Source: Mixophyes australis (taxonomy: Eukaryota; Chordata; Amphibia; Anura; Limnodynastidae). Taken from it: a stretch of 64,000 bases of DNA. Below the pieces are notes generated by a model that was not told the origin of the DNA, did no database searches, and worked only from the letters and a program-made list of their open reading frames with translations. The translations under genes were made by a program, and so were the position numbers. Location: NCBI GenBank assembly GCA_036250195.1, contig JAVHZZ010000003.1, forward strand, positions 34,874,335 through 34,938,334, written 5' to 3'. Positions 1 to 11,502 of the stretch are shown here, in pieces; the stretch's first letter is position 1, and every line of letters begins with the position of its first letter.

Positions 1-240
1 GGAGGGAATTCCACAAAGTGGGTGCAGCCCGAAAAAAGTCCTGTAACAGGGAATGGGAGGATGTGATGAGAGTGGAAGAGAGACGTAGATCTTGCGCAGA
101 ACGAAGGTGTCGAGTTAGGAGATATTTTGAGACCAGTGAGGAGATGTATGTTGGGGTAATTTTGTTGACGGCCTTGTAGGTTAGTAGAAGAATTTTATAT
201 TGGATTTGTTGAAAAAACAGGCAACCAAGGATCTGAATGG
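1..240 (-). mobile_element. Divergent non-LTR retrotransposon 3' coding fragment
   Basis: The plus strand reads like the antisense of the C-terminal coding end of an L2/CR1-type LINE. A phrase about a failing-to-align but clearly parallel string (ccacaaagtgggtgcagccc, then aaagtcctg, then gccttgtaggtt...) has the same order as 16350-16580 in the LINE further right. There is no open frame across it, and the left part lies outside the window. Assignment is by similarity of layout only. Confidence 0.4.
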
Positions 241-321
241 AGGCAAAATGTCATTGTTGTGTTATCAGCTCTCACAGGTTTTGGATTCCATAAGTACCTC
301 CCTTCCCAGGAGATCCAGCAC

Positions 322-577
322 CATTGCTCACACAGAAACAGGGGTAGTAGTGTTCTTGTCACTCTCCATTCTCTAGTGACATTGCTTAGTGACATTGCTC
401 ACACAGAAACAGGGGTAGCAGTGTTCTTGTCACTCTCCATTCTCTAGTGACATTGCTCAGTGCCATTGCTCACACAGATACAGGGGTAGCATTGTAATTG
501 TCACTCTCCAATCTCCAGAGCCATTGCTTAGTGCCATTATACACTGAGAAACAGGAGGAGTAGCAGTGTTCTTGTCA
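322..577. repeat. Short tandem repeat, about 70-bp unit, 3.5 copies
   Basis: A unit beginning cattgctcacacagaaacag and continuing through gtgttcttgtcactctcc recurs at about 322, 391, 463 and 531, with increasing divergence to the right. It abuts the hAT 3' fragment that follows and may be part of the same element. Confidence 0.75.
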
Positions 578-825
578 CAAAAATTGACTGGAAATGACTG
601 GAAATTAATGTTCTTGAGGTTAATAATAATGTAGGAACAAAAAAAGAGCCAAATTATGTGATTTTAGAAGAAAAATAGGGATCCAAAAGCAAAACACATG
701 AAGGCGGTTTTGCCAAAACCAAAATCAAAACATGAAGTTAATCCAGATCCAAAACCAAACCCAAAACACAAAGTTAATCTAGATCCAAAACCAAAACCAA
801 AACACGGGGTCAGTGAACATCTCTA
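578..825 (+). mobile_element. hAT element 3' end fragment
   Basis: This stretch carries the subterminal CCAAAAC-rich repeats and the terminal sequence cagtgaacatctcta. The same layout ends the complete hAT element at 11636 and, in reverse, the minus-strand copy at 28905. The inner part (aggttaataataatgtagga) also matches the reverse complement of about 29080-29110. The remainder of the element, including its transposase, is missing on the left. Confidence 0.7.
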
Positions 826-1760
826 CGTATCTACATATCCTTGTTGAGAACAATACCAAGTTCTTTCCAAACATCAGGCGTATCCTGCACAAAGCATGCT
901 CAGCTGTTTACAAAAGCAACAGTTTTCCTTTTGTTAATTGTAGCGGTCAGAGCGAGTGATGTTAAGCTTTCAAGCCAAATATGGGTTTTAATAATATTTG
1001 AAGCTGTTAAACGTTTCTTAGTATAATCAGACTATATGCTGCAATAATTAGACGTCAGATGTGCTATATATGTAGGGTGATTGTAGCCCGCCAGCTGATA
1101 CTGATTTCAGTATCCCTACGCTACAAACCGTCTGCTTGCTAACATTCTGGCTTTGTCTTTATGCCTTCATAAGCAGCAATATTATTTCTGCTAACACGTT
1201 TTTATAATGGAAGATGTCACAGATGTGAATGCAGCCTGTTTTTGTATAGTAGTAACAAGGCAAATAGATCACTTCAGCAATTTAAAGTCAAATAAAGAAA
1301 GCAAATAAAATAAATATTGCATAAGCTCCTAGAGTGAGATGCGGTGTCTGTTCATACATCTGAGAGTGATAATAGGGTGTTTTGTAATAAGATCAATCAA
1401 ATCTACATTATCTGCCTCTGTAGACTGAGGTTTTAGTGATCTCTCACAGTGTGTGGTACTGAACTCTGTTTATCTGTTGACAATTCTATTGTCATAGAAA
1501 TGTTTTGCTGAAATTTTCTATTGTAAAGTTTGATGTACTCAGGTAAATGAGGTACTGTAAAAAATATATATAATACTGTGCTGCTGAGTCATAAATTGCT
1601 GGTAACAGCACAGATTGTGTATTGATCAATCCTCTGACATGTAAGGGGATATGTGATATAGTGCTCCCCATTCACGACAAAATATCAAATACTGTTCTCT
1701 GAGTTTCTCAGTTTGTTGAACCTATATATCTAGTTCATGGGGCTGCATAATTATACAGAT
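826..1760. other. Stretch with no recognisable gene
   Basis: AT-rich sequence with short ORFs only. I see no splice-flanked coding exon, no terminal repeats and no tandem structure. It could conceal the missing first opsin exon, but nothing in it reads as an opsin N-terminus followed by a splice donor. Confidence 0.5.
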
Positions 1761-1761
1761 A

Positions 1762-1804
<43 letters not shown>
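1762..1804. repeat. (TAA)n microsatellite
   Basis: About 14 consecutive taa triplets. Confidence 0.95.
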
Positions 1805-1805
<1 letters not shown>

Positions 1806-1860
1806 TTGTCACCTAGATATAATAAAATGTTTTTTTGTATTTATTTTATTTGTAATTCAC

Positions 1861-2097
1861 GGGGTATATCTTACACCAGTTTCTCTATTTAAAATGGGTG
1901 GTAGACAAGACACTAACTGTCCGAAATGTGGTACCCATGATGGTGACTGCTGGCACTTGTTGTGGGACTGTCCGGCAGTTCAGCGGTTTTGGGCAGACGT
2001 GCGGAGATGTATTTGTGACACTGTACCCCCCCCACTGTTTGGTGTCTCATTAGAGGATACCCTGGAAAAAATTATTTACAACTATGGTGACTACTAA
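1861..2097 (+). pseudogene. L1/Tx1-type LINE ORF2 C-terminal zinc-binding fragment
   Basis: In one frame the sequence reads as a leader (..YLTPVSLFKMG..) and then a CPKCG-x7-CWHLLWDCP-x4-FW pattern. This is the zinc-binding tail at the end of L1/Tx1-clade reverse transcriptase ORFs, where the spaced Cys/His and HLLW..C..FW residues are typical. Only about 75 residues remain. The reverse transcriptase domain is absent upstream, so this is a truncated relic. A stop follows at about 2095. Confidence 0.7.
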
Positions 2098-2180
2098 ACC
2101 AAAAACTAACCCTGATCAGGCGCCAATCTAATTAATGTCGAATAAGTATAAAAGCTTTGGATACCTACACAAAAAAGGAT

Positions 2181-2188
2181 ATGTATAT
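2181..2188. repeat. Left target-site duplication of hAT element
   Basis: atgtatat, identical to 11637-11644 directly after the right end of the element. Confidence 0.9.
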
Positions 2189-2314
2189 TAGAGATGGGTG
2201 GGTCCGGTTCTCCGAGAACCGAACCCACCCGAACTTTGGGTATCCGAGTACCGAGCTGAGCAGCTCGGTACTCTCCCGCCCATTCCGAATCCAAATCGAG
2301 GCCGAACGTCATTG

Positions 2315-2368
2315 TGACGTCGTCGGATCTCGGGATTCGGTTCTCGCGATACTTCAACTTTATAAATA
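2315..2368 (+). promoter_or_regulatory. Putative hAT transposase promoter (CRE-like site and TATA box)
   Basis: A tgacgtcg site at 2315 resembles a cAMP-response element. A tataaata box follows at 2361-2368. The second copy of the element has the same pair, with a perfect palindromic tgacgtca (22470-22477) and tataaata (22516-22523). Conservation of both motifs at the same spacing between two diverged copies supports a promoter. The transposase ATG lies 5.3 kb downstream, beyond the repeat array, so the transcript would carry the array in its leader unless it is spliced. Confidence 0.5.
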
Positions 2369-2540
2369 CACGCCTCCACAGCAATCCATCGCCATTTGAC
2401 AGAGGGAGAGAGCAGGGTGTAGTCATAGGCTAATTAGAGCAGGGACAGAGAATACAATATTGTTCTTGCAATTGCTCTAACCAAAATCGCTAGTGCAGAG
2501 AGGAGGATAGAGGTTTATTATTTTTTCTTCATATTTGGCA

Positions 2541-5500
2541 CTCCCCAGCGCTTTTGGGGTGTCCCCCATAATTGTGCATTAATATTTCTGGCTGTCAAAA
2601 GTCATATCTGTCAGCAGTATCTACTAAATTATTTGTAGCACTCCTCAGTGCTTTTGGGGTGTCCTCCCTAATTGTGCATTAATATTTCTGGCTGTCAAAA
2701 GTCATATCTGTCAGCAGTATCTACTAAATAATTTTTAGCACTCCTCAGTGTTTTTGGGGTGTCCTCCCTAATTGTGCATTAATATTTCTGGCTGTCAAAA
2801 GTCATATCTGTCAGCAGTATCTACTAAATAATTTTTAGCACTCCTCAGTGCTTTTGGGGTGTCCTCCCTAATTGTGCATTAATATTTCTGGCTGTCAAAA
2901 GTCATTTCTGTAAGCAGTATCTACTAAATAATTTTTAGCACTCCTCAGTGTTTTTGGGGTGTCCTCCCTAATTGTGCATTAATATTTCTGGCTGTCAAAA
3001 GTCATAACTGTCAGCAGAATCTACTAAATAATTTTTAGCACTCCTCAGTGTTTTTGGGGTGTCCTCCCTAATTGTGCATTAATATTTCTGGCTGTCAAAA
3101 GTCATATCTGTCAGCAGTATCTACTAAATAATTTTTAGCACTCCTCAGTGTTTTTGGGGTGTCCTCCCTAATTGTGCATTAATATTTCTGGCTGTCAAAA
3201 GTCATATCTGTCAGCAGTATCTACTAAATAATTTTTAGCACTCCTCAGTGCTTTTGGGGTGTCCTCCCTAATTGTGCATTAATATTTCTGGCTGTCAAAA
3301 GTCATAACTGTCAGCAGAATCTACTAAATAATTTTTAGCACTCCTCAGTGTTTTTGGGGTGTCCTCCCTAATTGTGCATTAATATTTCTGGCTGTCAAAA
3401 GTCATATCTGTCAGCAGTATCTACTAAATAATTTTTAGCACTCCTCAGTGTTTTTGGGGTGTCCTCCCTAATTGTGCATTAATATTTCTGGCTGTCAAAA
3501 GTCATATCTGTCAGCAGTATCTACTAAATAATTTTTAGCACTCCTCAGTGCTTTTGGGGTGTCCTCCCTAATTGTGCATTAATATTTCTGGCTGTCAAAA
3601 GTCATATCTGTCAGCAGTATCTACTAAATAATTTTTAGCACTCCTCAGTGTTTTTGGGGTGTCCTCCCTAATTGTGCATTAATATTTCTGGCTGTCAAAA
3701 GTCATATCTGTCAGCAGTATCTACTAAATAATTTTTAGCACTCCTCAGTGCTTTTAGGGTGTCCTCCCTAATTGTGCATTAATATTTCTGGCTGTCAAAA
3801 GTCATATCTGTCAGCAGTATCTACTAAATAATTTTTAGCACTCCTCAGTGCTTTTAGGGTGTCCTCCCTAATTGTGCATTAATATTTCTGGCTGTCAAAA
3901 GTCATTTCTGTCAGCAGTATCTACTAAATAATTTTTAGCACTCCTCAGTGTTTTTGGGGTGTCCTCCCTAATTGTGCATTAATATTTCTGGCTGTCAAAA
4001 GTCATAACTGTCAGCAGAATCTACTAAATAATTTTTAGCACTCCTCAGTGTTTTTGGGGTGTCCTCCCTAATTGTGCATTAATATTTCTGGCTGTCAAAA
4101 GTCATATCTGTCAGCAGTATCTACTAAATAATTTTTAGCACTCCTCAGTGTTTTTGGGGTGTCCTCCCTAATTGTGCATTAATATTTCTGGCTGTCAAAA
4201 GTCATATCTGTCAGCAGTATCTACTAAATAAATTTTAGCACTCCTCAGTGCTTTTGGGGTGTCCTCCCTAATTGTGCATTAATATTTCTGGCTGTCAAAA
4301 GTCATAACTGTCAGCAGAATCTACTAAATAATTTTTAGCACTCCTCAGTGTTTTTGGGGTGTCCTCCCTAATTGTGCATTAATATTTCTGGCTGTCAAAA
4401 GTCATATCTGTCAGCAGTATCTACTAAATAATTTTTAGCACTCCTCAGTGTTTTTGGGGTGTCCTCCCTAATTGTGCATTAATATTTCTGGCTGTCAAAA
4501 GTCATATCTGTCAGCAGTATCTACTAAATAATTTTTAGCACTCCTCAGTGCTTTTGGGGTGTCCTCCCTAATTGTGCATTAATATTTCTGGCTGTCAAAA
4601 GTCATATCTGTCAGCAGTATCTACTAAATAATTTTTAGCACTCCTCAGTGTTTTTGGGGTGTCCTCCCTAATTGTGCATTAATATTTCTGGCTGTCAAAA
4701 GTCATATCTGTCAGCAGAATCTACTAAATAATTTTTAGCACTCCTCAGTGTTTTTGGGGTGTCCTCCCTAATTGTGCATTAATATTTCTGGCTGTCAAAA
4801 GTCATATCTGTCAGCAGTATCTACTAAATAATTTTTAGCACTCCTCAGTGTTTTTGGGGTGTCCTCCCTAATTGTGCATTAATATTTCTGGCTGTCAAAA
4901 GTCATATCTGTCAGCAGTATCTACTAAATAATTTTTAGCACTCCTCAGTGCTTTTGGGGTGTCCTCCCTAATTGTGCATTAATATTTCTGGCTGTCAAAA
5001 GTCATTTCTGTCAGCAGTATCTACTAAATAATTTTTAGCACTCCTCAGTGTTTTTGGGGTGTCCTCCCTAATTGTGCATTAATATTTCTGGCTGTCAAAA
5101 GTCATAACTGTCAGCAGAATCTACTAAATAATTTTTAGCACTCCTCAGTGTTTTTGGGGTGTCCTCCCTAATTGTGCATTAATATTTCTGGCTGTCAAAA
5201 GTCATATCTGTCAGCAGTATCTACTAAATAATTTTTAGCACTCCTCAGTGTTTTTGGGGTGTCCTCCCTAATTGTGCATTAATATTTCTGGCTGTCAAAA
5301 GTCATATCTGTCAGCAGTATCTACTAAATAATTTTTAGCACTCCTCAGTGCTTTTGGGGTGTCCTCCCTAATTGTGCATTAATATTTCTGGCTGTCAAAA
5401 GTCATAACTGTCAGCAGAATCTACTAAATAATTTTTAGCACTCCTCAGTGTTTTTGGGGTGTCCTCCCTAATTGTGCATTAATATTTCTGGCTGTCAAAA

Positions 5501-7640
5501 GTCATATCTGTCAGCAGTATCTACTAAATAATTTTTAGCACTCCTCAGTGTTTTTGGGGTGTCCTCCCTAATTGTGCATTAATATTTCTGGCTGTCAAAA
5601 GTCATATCTGTCAGCAGTATCTACTAAATAATTTTTAGCACTCCTCAGTGCTTTTGGGGTGTCCTCCCTAATTGTGCATTAATATTTCTGGCTGTCAAAA
5701 GTCATATCTGTCAGCAGTATCTACTAAATAATTTTTAGCACTCCTCAGTGTTTTTGGGGTGTCCTCCCTAATTGTGCATTAATATTTCTGGCTGTCAAAA
5801 GTCATATCTGTCAGCAGTATCTACTAAATAATTTTTAGCACTCCTCAGTGCTTTTGGGGTGTCCTCCCTAATTGTGCATTAATATTTCTGGCTGTCAAAA
5901 GTCATTTCTGTCAGCAGTATCTACTAAATAATTTTTAGCACTCCTCAGTGTTTTTGGGGTGTCCTCCCTAATTGTGCATTAATATTTCTGGCTGTCAAAA
6001 GTCATATCTGTCAGCAGTATCTACTAAATAATTTTTAGCACTCCTCAGTGCTTTTGGGGTGTCCTCCCTAATTGTGCATTAATATTTCTGGCTGTCAAAA
6101 GTCATATCTGTCAGCAGTATCTACTAAATAATTTTTAGCACTCCTCAGTGTTTTTGGGGTGTCCTCCCTAATTGTGCATTAATATTTCTGGCTGTCAAAA
6201 GTCATATCTGTCAGCAGAATCTACTAAATAATTTTTAGCACCCCTCAGTGTTTTTGGGGTGTCCTCCCTAATTGTGCATTAATATTTCTGGCTGTCAAAA
6301 GTCATATCTGTCAGCAGTATCTACTAAATAATTTTTAGCACTCCTCAGTGTTTTTGGGGTGTCCTCCCTAATTGTGCATTAATATTTCTGGCTGTCAAAA
6401 GTCATATCTGTCAGCAGTATCTACTAAATAATTTTTAGCACTCCTCAGTGCTTTTGGGGTGTCCTCCCTAATTGTGCATTAATATTTCTGGCTGTCAAAA
6501 GTCATTTCTGTCAGCAGTATCTACTAAATAATTTTTAGCACTCCTCAGTGTTTTTGGGGTGTCCTCCCTAATTGTGCATTAATATTTCTGGCTGTCAAAA
6601 GTCATAACTGTCAGCAGAATCTACTAAATAATTTTTAGCACTCCTCAGTGTTTTTGGGGTGTCCTCCCTAATTGTGCATTAATATTTCTGGCTGTCAAAA
6701 GTCATATCTGTCAGCAGTATCTACTAAATAATTTTTAGCACTCCTCAGTGTTTTTGGGGTGTCCTCCCTAATTGTGCATTAATATTTCTGGCTGTCAAAA
6801 GTCATATCTGTCAGCAGTATCTACTAAATAATTTTTAGCACTCCTCAGTGCTTTTGGGGTGTCCTCCCTAATTGTGCATTAATATTTCTGGCTGTCAAAA
6901 GTCATAACTGTCAGCAGAATCTACTAAATAATTTTTAGCACTCCTCAGTGTTTTTGGGGTGTCCTCCCTAATTGTGCATTAATATTTCTGGCTGTCAAAA
7001 GTCATATCTGTCAGCAGTATCTACTAAATAATTTTTAGCACTCCTCAGTGTTTTTGGGGTGTCCTCCCTAATTGTGCATTAATATTTCTGGCTGTCAAAA
7101 GTCATATCTGTCAGCAGTATCTACTAAATAATTTTTAGCACTCCTCAGTGCTTTTGGGGTGTCCTCCCTAATTGTGCATTAATATTTCTGGCTGTCAAAA
7201 GTCATATCTGTCAGCAGTATCTACTAAATAATTTTTAGCACTCCTCAGTGTTTTTGGGGTGTCCTCCCTAATTGTGCATTAATATTTCTGGCTGTCAAAA
7301 GTCATATCTGTCAGCAGTATCTACTAAATAATTTTTAGCACTCCTCAGTGCTTTTGGGGTGTCCTCCCTAATTGTGCATTAATATTTCTGGCTGTCAAAA
7401 GTCATTTCTGTCAGCAGTATCTACTAAATAATTTTTAGCACTCCTCAGTGTTTTTGGGGTGTCCTCCCTAATTGTGCATTAATATTTCTGGCTGTCAAAA
7501 GTCATATCTGTCAGCAGTATCTACTAAATAATTTTTAGCACTCCTCAGTGTTTTTGGGGTGTCCTCCCTAATTGTGCATTAATATTTCTGGCTGTCAAAA
7601 GTCATATCTGTCAGCAGTATCTAATAAATAATTTTTAGCA
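2541..7640 (+). repeat. 51-copy tandem array, exactly 100-bp unit, inside a hAT element
   Basis: Each unit begins ctcctcagtg followed by c/tttttggggtgtcctccc. Unit starts fall at 2541, 2641, 2741 and so on to 7541 with no net insertion or deletion, so the phase is held for 5.1 kb. Variation is restricted to a few positions: c or t before ttttgggg; catatctg, cataactg or catttctg; cagtat or cagaat. The order of these variants repeats over 1500 bp (units from 4641 match those from 6141 for 14 units) and over 1000 bp (2841 and 3841 onward), a higher-order structure typical of unequal exchange. First and last units are the most divergent. Confidence 0.97.
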
Positions 7641-7663
7641 CTCCCCAGTGGTTTGCGCTCAGA

Positions 7664-8515
7664 ATGGATTCAAAGCAGTCCACATATGATCTAAATGAGC
7701 AACCAGGTTCTGTCACCAGTCCTGATGTTAGTGTTCCCAGTACGTCATCTGGCCAAGGCGATGTCAAACAACAGAGTGTTTTCAAATTAGTGCAAAAAAC
7801 AAAAACCAAAAAAAAATTTACTGTATTGAAGCAAAAAAGAAGTGTAACTGAGCAAAAGTTAAGTGACGATAAAAAAAAAATTGCAAGCATGCCATTCTAC
7901 ACACGCAGTGGCAAAGAGAGAATGAGGCCTTCACCTTTGGCTATTAGTGGCAGATCCCAAAAAGTTACCCAGCCTACAATTGGTGCACAACTACTGTTAC
8001 GCGTCAAAGCCGAGCTGCAAGATAACAGTGAGGCATTACAGGAGAATATTTGCTCTGATTTACAAATGACAACAATCCCTGTGGAGAGTCCATCCAACAG
8101 TGGGATGTCTAATCGTGAGCATTCTGCTGATGTGTGCCTTAATAGCCCGAGTGTAGCCGGTGATACCCAAATTGAGGATGCCACTTTGGAATTAGAAGAG
8201 GATGAGGGGGAGATTTGTGTAGGCGACGAGGGCGCTAATGAGGATGTTGATGAGGATGAGGTTGTTTGTGTAAGTCCTGCACCAGTGGCAGCAGTTCTGG
8301 CACGTGACAAGAAAAAGGCCATTGTCATGCCTGGGCATAAAACAAAAAAATCCACTTCTTATGTGTGGAATTATTTCTACCCAAATCCAGACAACAATTG
8401 TATAGCCATTTGTAGTGTATGTGAAGCCACAGTCGGTCGAGGGAGGGACCTTAACCATCTTGGAACCTCGTCTATGTTACGCCATTTAACGAGAGTTCAT
8501 GGCAAAGTGTTGTGA
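7664..8515 (+). CDS. hAT transposase, N-terminal part with BED zinc finger
   Basis: This 283-residue frame begins with ATG just after the repeat array. Its first 220 residues are a low-complexity, Ser/Lys-rich and then acidic linker. Residues about 223-281 form a BED-type zinc finger: an aromatic W/Y-rich start, CSVC at 250-253 and an H-x4-H pair at 274 and 279. BED fingers bind DNA and are the usual N-terminal module of ZBED/Ac-like hAT transposases. The TGA at 8513-8515 replaces a glycine codon (gga) present at the equivalent place in the second copy. The frame then continues open through 8770 into the catalytic part, so this is half of one original protein cut by a single base change. A truncated BED-only protein could in principle be made. 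Confidence 0.85.
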   Translation: MDSKQSTYDLNEQPGSVTSPDVSVPSTSSGQGDVKQQSVFKLVQKTKTKKKFTVLKQKRSVTEQKLSDDKKKIASMPFYTRSGKERMRPSPLAISGRSQKVTQPTIGAQLLLRVKAELQDNSEALQENICSDLQMTTIPVESPSNSGMSNREHSADVCLNSPSVAGDTQIEDATLELEEDEGEICVGDEGANEDVDEDEVVCVSPAPVAAVLARDKKKAIVMPGHKTKKSTSYVWNYFYPNPDNNCIAICSVCEATVGRGRDLNHLGTSSMLRHLTRVHGKVL

Positions 8516-10657
8516 AAAGCTGAAAGTTCTTCCCAAAAGAATACAAGCACTCCCTCATCAGCTAAGACCCTCCGCTCACCGACATACCGACGGCTACAAA
8601 ATACACCCACCACACCATCCTCATCAATATCCTCAGTAGCGCTCGGAGTTAGCCCAGCATCCCACTTAAGGCTGGATGACTCCGGCACTTTTATTGATTC
8701 CTCTGAAGAAAGCGTTAGTCCTGCTGCTGCTGTTGCTGCTGCTGGGGGTGAATCGTCATCCCAGAGGCAGGTGAATAAAATGAGCAGTCCTACATTTCAG
8801 CAATTAACTGTGAAACAATCATTTGCGAGGGGAAGCAAATATGACAGCAGTCACCCAGTCGCCAAGCGAATCACAGACGCCATGGCTGCAATGTTAGTGT
8901 TAGATCTGCGTCCAATCTCCACAATAAACGCAGCTGGTTTTTCACAGTTAATTGAGGTTTTGTGTCCGCGTTACAGAATTCCATCGCGACACCATTTCTC
9001 CCGTAAAGCTATTCCACAACTATACCAAAAAGTGTGTAAAAATATAGAGATTGCGCTGAAAAATGCCATTCTGCCCACTGTTCACTTAACCACAGATACG
9101 TGGACAAGTGGAAGTGGCCAAACCAAAGACTATATGACTGTGACAGCCCACTGGGTTGGTCATTCACCTTCACCAGCAGGAACAGCAGCAGCATGTACAC
9201 CACTACGTAACATTTGTCACAGGCAGGCCACTCTTTGTATCACCGGCTTCACTAACAGGCATACGGCTGACAATTTGTTACGCAAACTGAGAGATGTGAT
9301 TGATGCATGGCTTATACCACTCGGACTCTCCCCAGGGTATGTCATTTCAGATAACGCCAACAATATAGTGCGAGCATTACAGCTGGGTGATTTCCAACAT
9401 ATTCCCTGTTTTGCTCACACCATCAACTTGGTGGTGCAGAGCTTCCTACGAAATAACCGTGAGGTGCAGGAGATGCTTTCGGTGGCCCGTAAAATTTCAG
9501 GCCATTTCAGGCATTCAGCCACAGCATGTAGGAGATTACAGCAGCTCCAAGAGCAGTTTAACTTGCCCTGCCACCAACTTAAGCAAGAGGTGGTAACTCG
9601 GTGGAATTCCACCCTGTACATGCTTCAGAGGATGGAGGAACAGCGCAAAGCCATCCAAGCATATTGCACAAGTCATGACATTGGGAAAGGAGGGGGGATG
9701 TATTTCACTCTTGCACAGTGGGGAATCCTTTCAGTGCTGTGCAAGGTGCTGAAACCATTTGAAGTTGTGACATGTGAGGTCAGTGCTGACTCTGCTAGTT
9801 TGAGCCAAGTCATTCCTTTAATTAGACTATTGGAAAAGCAGCTTGAGAAAATGAAGGAGGAGCTGAAAGCAAGCAATTCAGCAAAGTATGTTGGCCTTGT
9901 CGATCAAGTACTTAATTCGCTTCACAATGATCCTCGAGTTATTAAGATCTTGAACTCGGATCAGTACGTTTTGGCCACTGTGCTTGATCCAAGGTTTAAA
10001 ACCTACATTGAGTCTTTACTTGTAAATGAGCGAGATGTGAACTTTTGCAAGGAGCTATTGCTCAGCAAGTTGGCCGCTGAACTGGGCCTCGGCTTGACGA
10101 CGTGTCCTCCTTCACTTTCTCAAGCTGTTGCTCGTAAAAAATTAAATTTCCAAAAAAGAAGCAGGGAAGACACAGGGGGCAGACCAGAACAATTTAACAT
10201 CTGGGCTGGTTTGAAGGATTTTTCAAAAAAATGTGTCACTTTGCCCATAACTCCATCCAATATGAGTATAAACATGCAAAGGATGGTGGAGGATTACTTT
10301 CAAGAGGTAGTTGATATGGAAATGTCAGACAGTCCCTTTCCTTACTGGGAAGAAAAGCAGGCCATTTGGAAACCCATGTACAAACTTGCTTTGCAATACC
10401 TAAGCTGCCCACCCTCCAGTGTGTACTCTGAACGAGTGTTCAGCACAGCAGGGAACTTAGTCAGTGATCGCCGTAGAAGGTTACTTCCCAAAAATGTGGA
10501 GAAAATGATGTTTATAAAAATGAACTACATCTTCCACGAGGAAGGCCTTCACCATCCAAGACATCCAAGCCCTGACTGTTCTCTAATGGCGGATTCAAGC
10601 GGCGATGAATTGATAGTCTGTGATGATGACGTACACACTGATGAGGGTGAGGATTAA
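8516..10657 (+). CDS. hAT transposase, catalytic core and dimerisation domain
   Basis: This is the same frame as the preceding CDS. There are 85 open codons, then an ATG at 8771 giving 628 residues. From that ATG: a hAT-type core with catalytic-type Asp at 109 in a TTDTW motif; a second Asp at 194 in VISDNANN; an HIPCFAHTINL stretch near 210-222 typical of the family; and a C-terminal hATC dimerisation domain at about 520-575 containing CPPSSVYSERVFSTAG and the basic DRRRRLLP segment. The tail is acidic. The family cuts and pastes DNA with 8-bp target duplications, which matches the ends of this element. The whole frame from 7664 would be 997 codons. Apart from the stop at 8513 I see no frameshift, so this is a minimally damaged copy. 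Confidence 0.88.
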   Translation, partial: KAESSSQKNTSTPSSAKTLRSPTYRRLQNTPTTPSSSISSVALGVSPASHLRLDDSGTFIDSSEESVSPAAAVAAAGGESSSQRQVNKMSSPTFQQLTVKQSFARGSKYDSSHPVAKRITDAMAAMLVLDLRPISTINAAGFSQLIEVLCPRYRIPSRHHFSRKAIPQLYQKVCKNIEIALKNAILPTVHLTTDTWTSGSGQTKDYMTVTAHWVGHSPSPAGTAAACTPLRNICHRQATLCITGFTNRHTADNLLRKLRDVIDAWLIPLGLSPGYVISDNANNIVRALQLGDFQHIPCFAHTINLVVQSFLRNNREVQEMLSVARKISGHFRHSATACRRLQQLQEQFNLPCHQLKQEVVTRWNSTLYMLQRMEEQRKAIQAYCTSHDIGKGGGMYFTLAQWGILSVLCKVLKPFEVVTCEVSADSASLSQVIPLIRLLEKQLEKMKEELKASNSAKYVGLVDQVLNSLHNDPRVIKILNSDQYVLATVLDPRFKTYIESLLVNERDVNFCKELLLSKLAAELGLGLTTCPPSLSQAVARKKLNFQKRSREDTGGRPEQFNIWAGLKDFSKKCVTLPITPSNMSINMQRMVEDYFQEVVDMEMSDSPFPYWEEKQAIWKPMYKLALQYLSCPPSSVYSERVFSTAGNLVSDRRRRLLPKNVEKMMFIKMNYIFHEEGLHHPRHPSPDCSLMADSSGDELIVCDDDVHTDEGED

Positions 10658-10825
10658 GCTGAAGATGATGCCGATAACATCTTTTTAAAACTTTCTATGT
10701 AAGTGTAGGGTGCAATCTACCCCCAAAGAGGAAAGGGACTTGTGGCATTTCCATATCACATACCATCTTGAAAGGCTGCTGTTAGGGCAATTTATCCTTA
10801 AGGGTAGGGTGTCATAGACAGAGTG

Positions 10826-11260
10826 ACCCTAAACTGGCTTTGTCCATTTTTCATAATATTGTACAGTCTATAATGGCTGAATTTTTGGGTATTTTATACA
10901 AGTGGAGGGGGGCCTAGAGAGACAGAAACCAAACTGGCTTTTTCCATGTCAATTAATATTGTACAGTCTATAATGGCTGAATTTTTTGGTATTTTATACA
11001 AGTGGAGGGGGGCCTAGAGAGACAGAGTGACCCCAAACTGTCTTTCTCCATGTCAATTAATATTGTACAGTCTATAATGGCTGAATTTTTTAGTATTTTA
11101 TACAAGTGGAGGGGGGCCTAGAGAGACAGAAACCAAACTGGCTTTCTCCATGTCAATTAATATTGTACAGTCTATAATGGCTGAATTTTTTGGTATTTTA
11201 TACAAGTGGAGGGGGGCCTTGAGAGACAGAAACCAAACTGGCTTTTTCCATTTCTTTACA
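10826..11260 (+). repeat. 3' tandem repeats of the hAT element, about 102-bp unit
   Basis: A unit containing attgtacagtctataatgg, gtattttatacaagtggagg and gcctagagagacag recurs at least four times between the transposase stop and the right end. The first copies of the same unit follow the transposase in the second hAT copy (26590-26740), so this array belongs to the element. Confidence 0.9.
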
Positions 11261-11502
11261 TATTTAACTAGGGTGTAATATACATTCAAAGACGATGGCT
11301 GCATTGCCAATATGCATAGATGGAGAGGAAGACAATCTGTTTTGTGTGTAGAATAGGCCTACCAACGAAGAATTAAACTGTTTTTTTGGATGATTTATTA
11401 CCTCAACAATTAGATTACTTGTCTCTAAAACAGTTGGAGCACTAAATTGGGTTAATTTAGGCCCAAAAACATGGATTTTCCAAAAAAATAGCAAAACAAA
11501 AC

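Noticed and set aside
2541..7640. CRISPR-like array
   Set aside because: There are no unique spacers; the full 100-bp unit is repeated and the host is eukaryotic.
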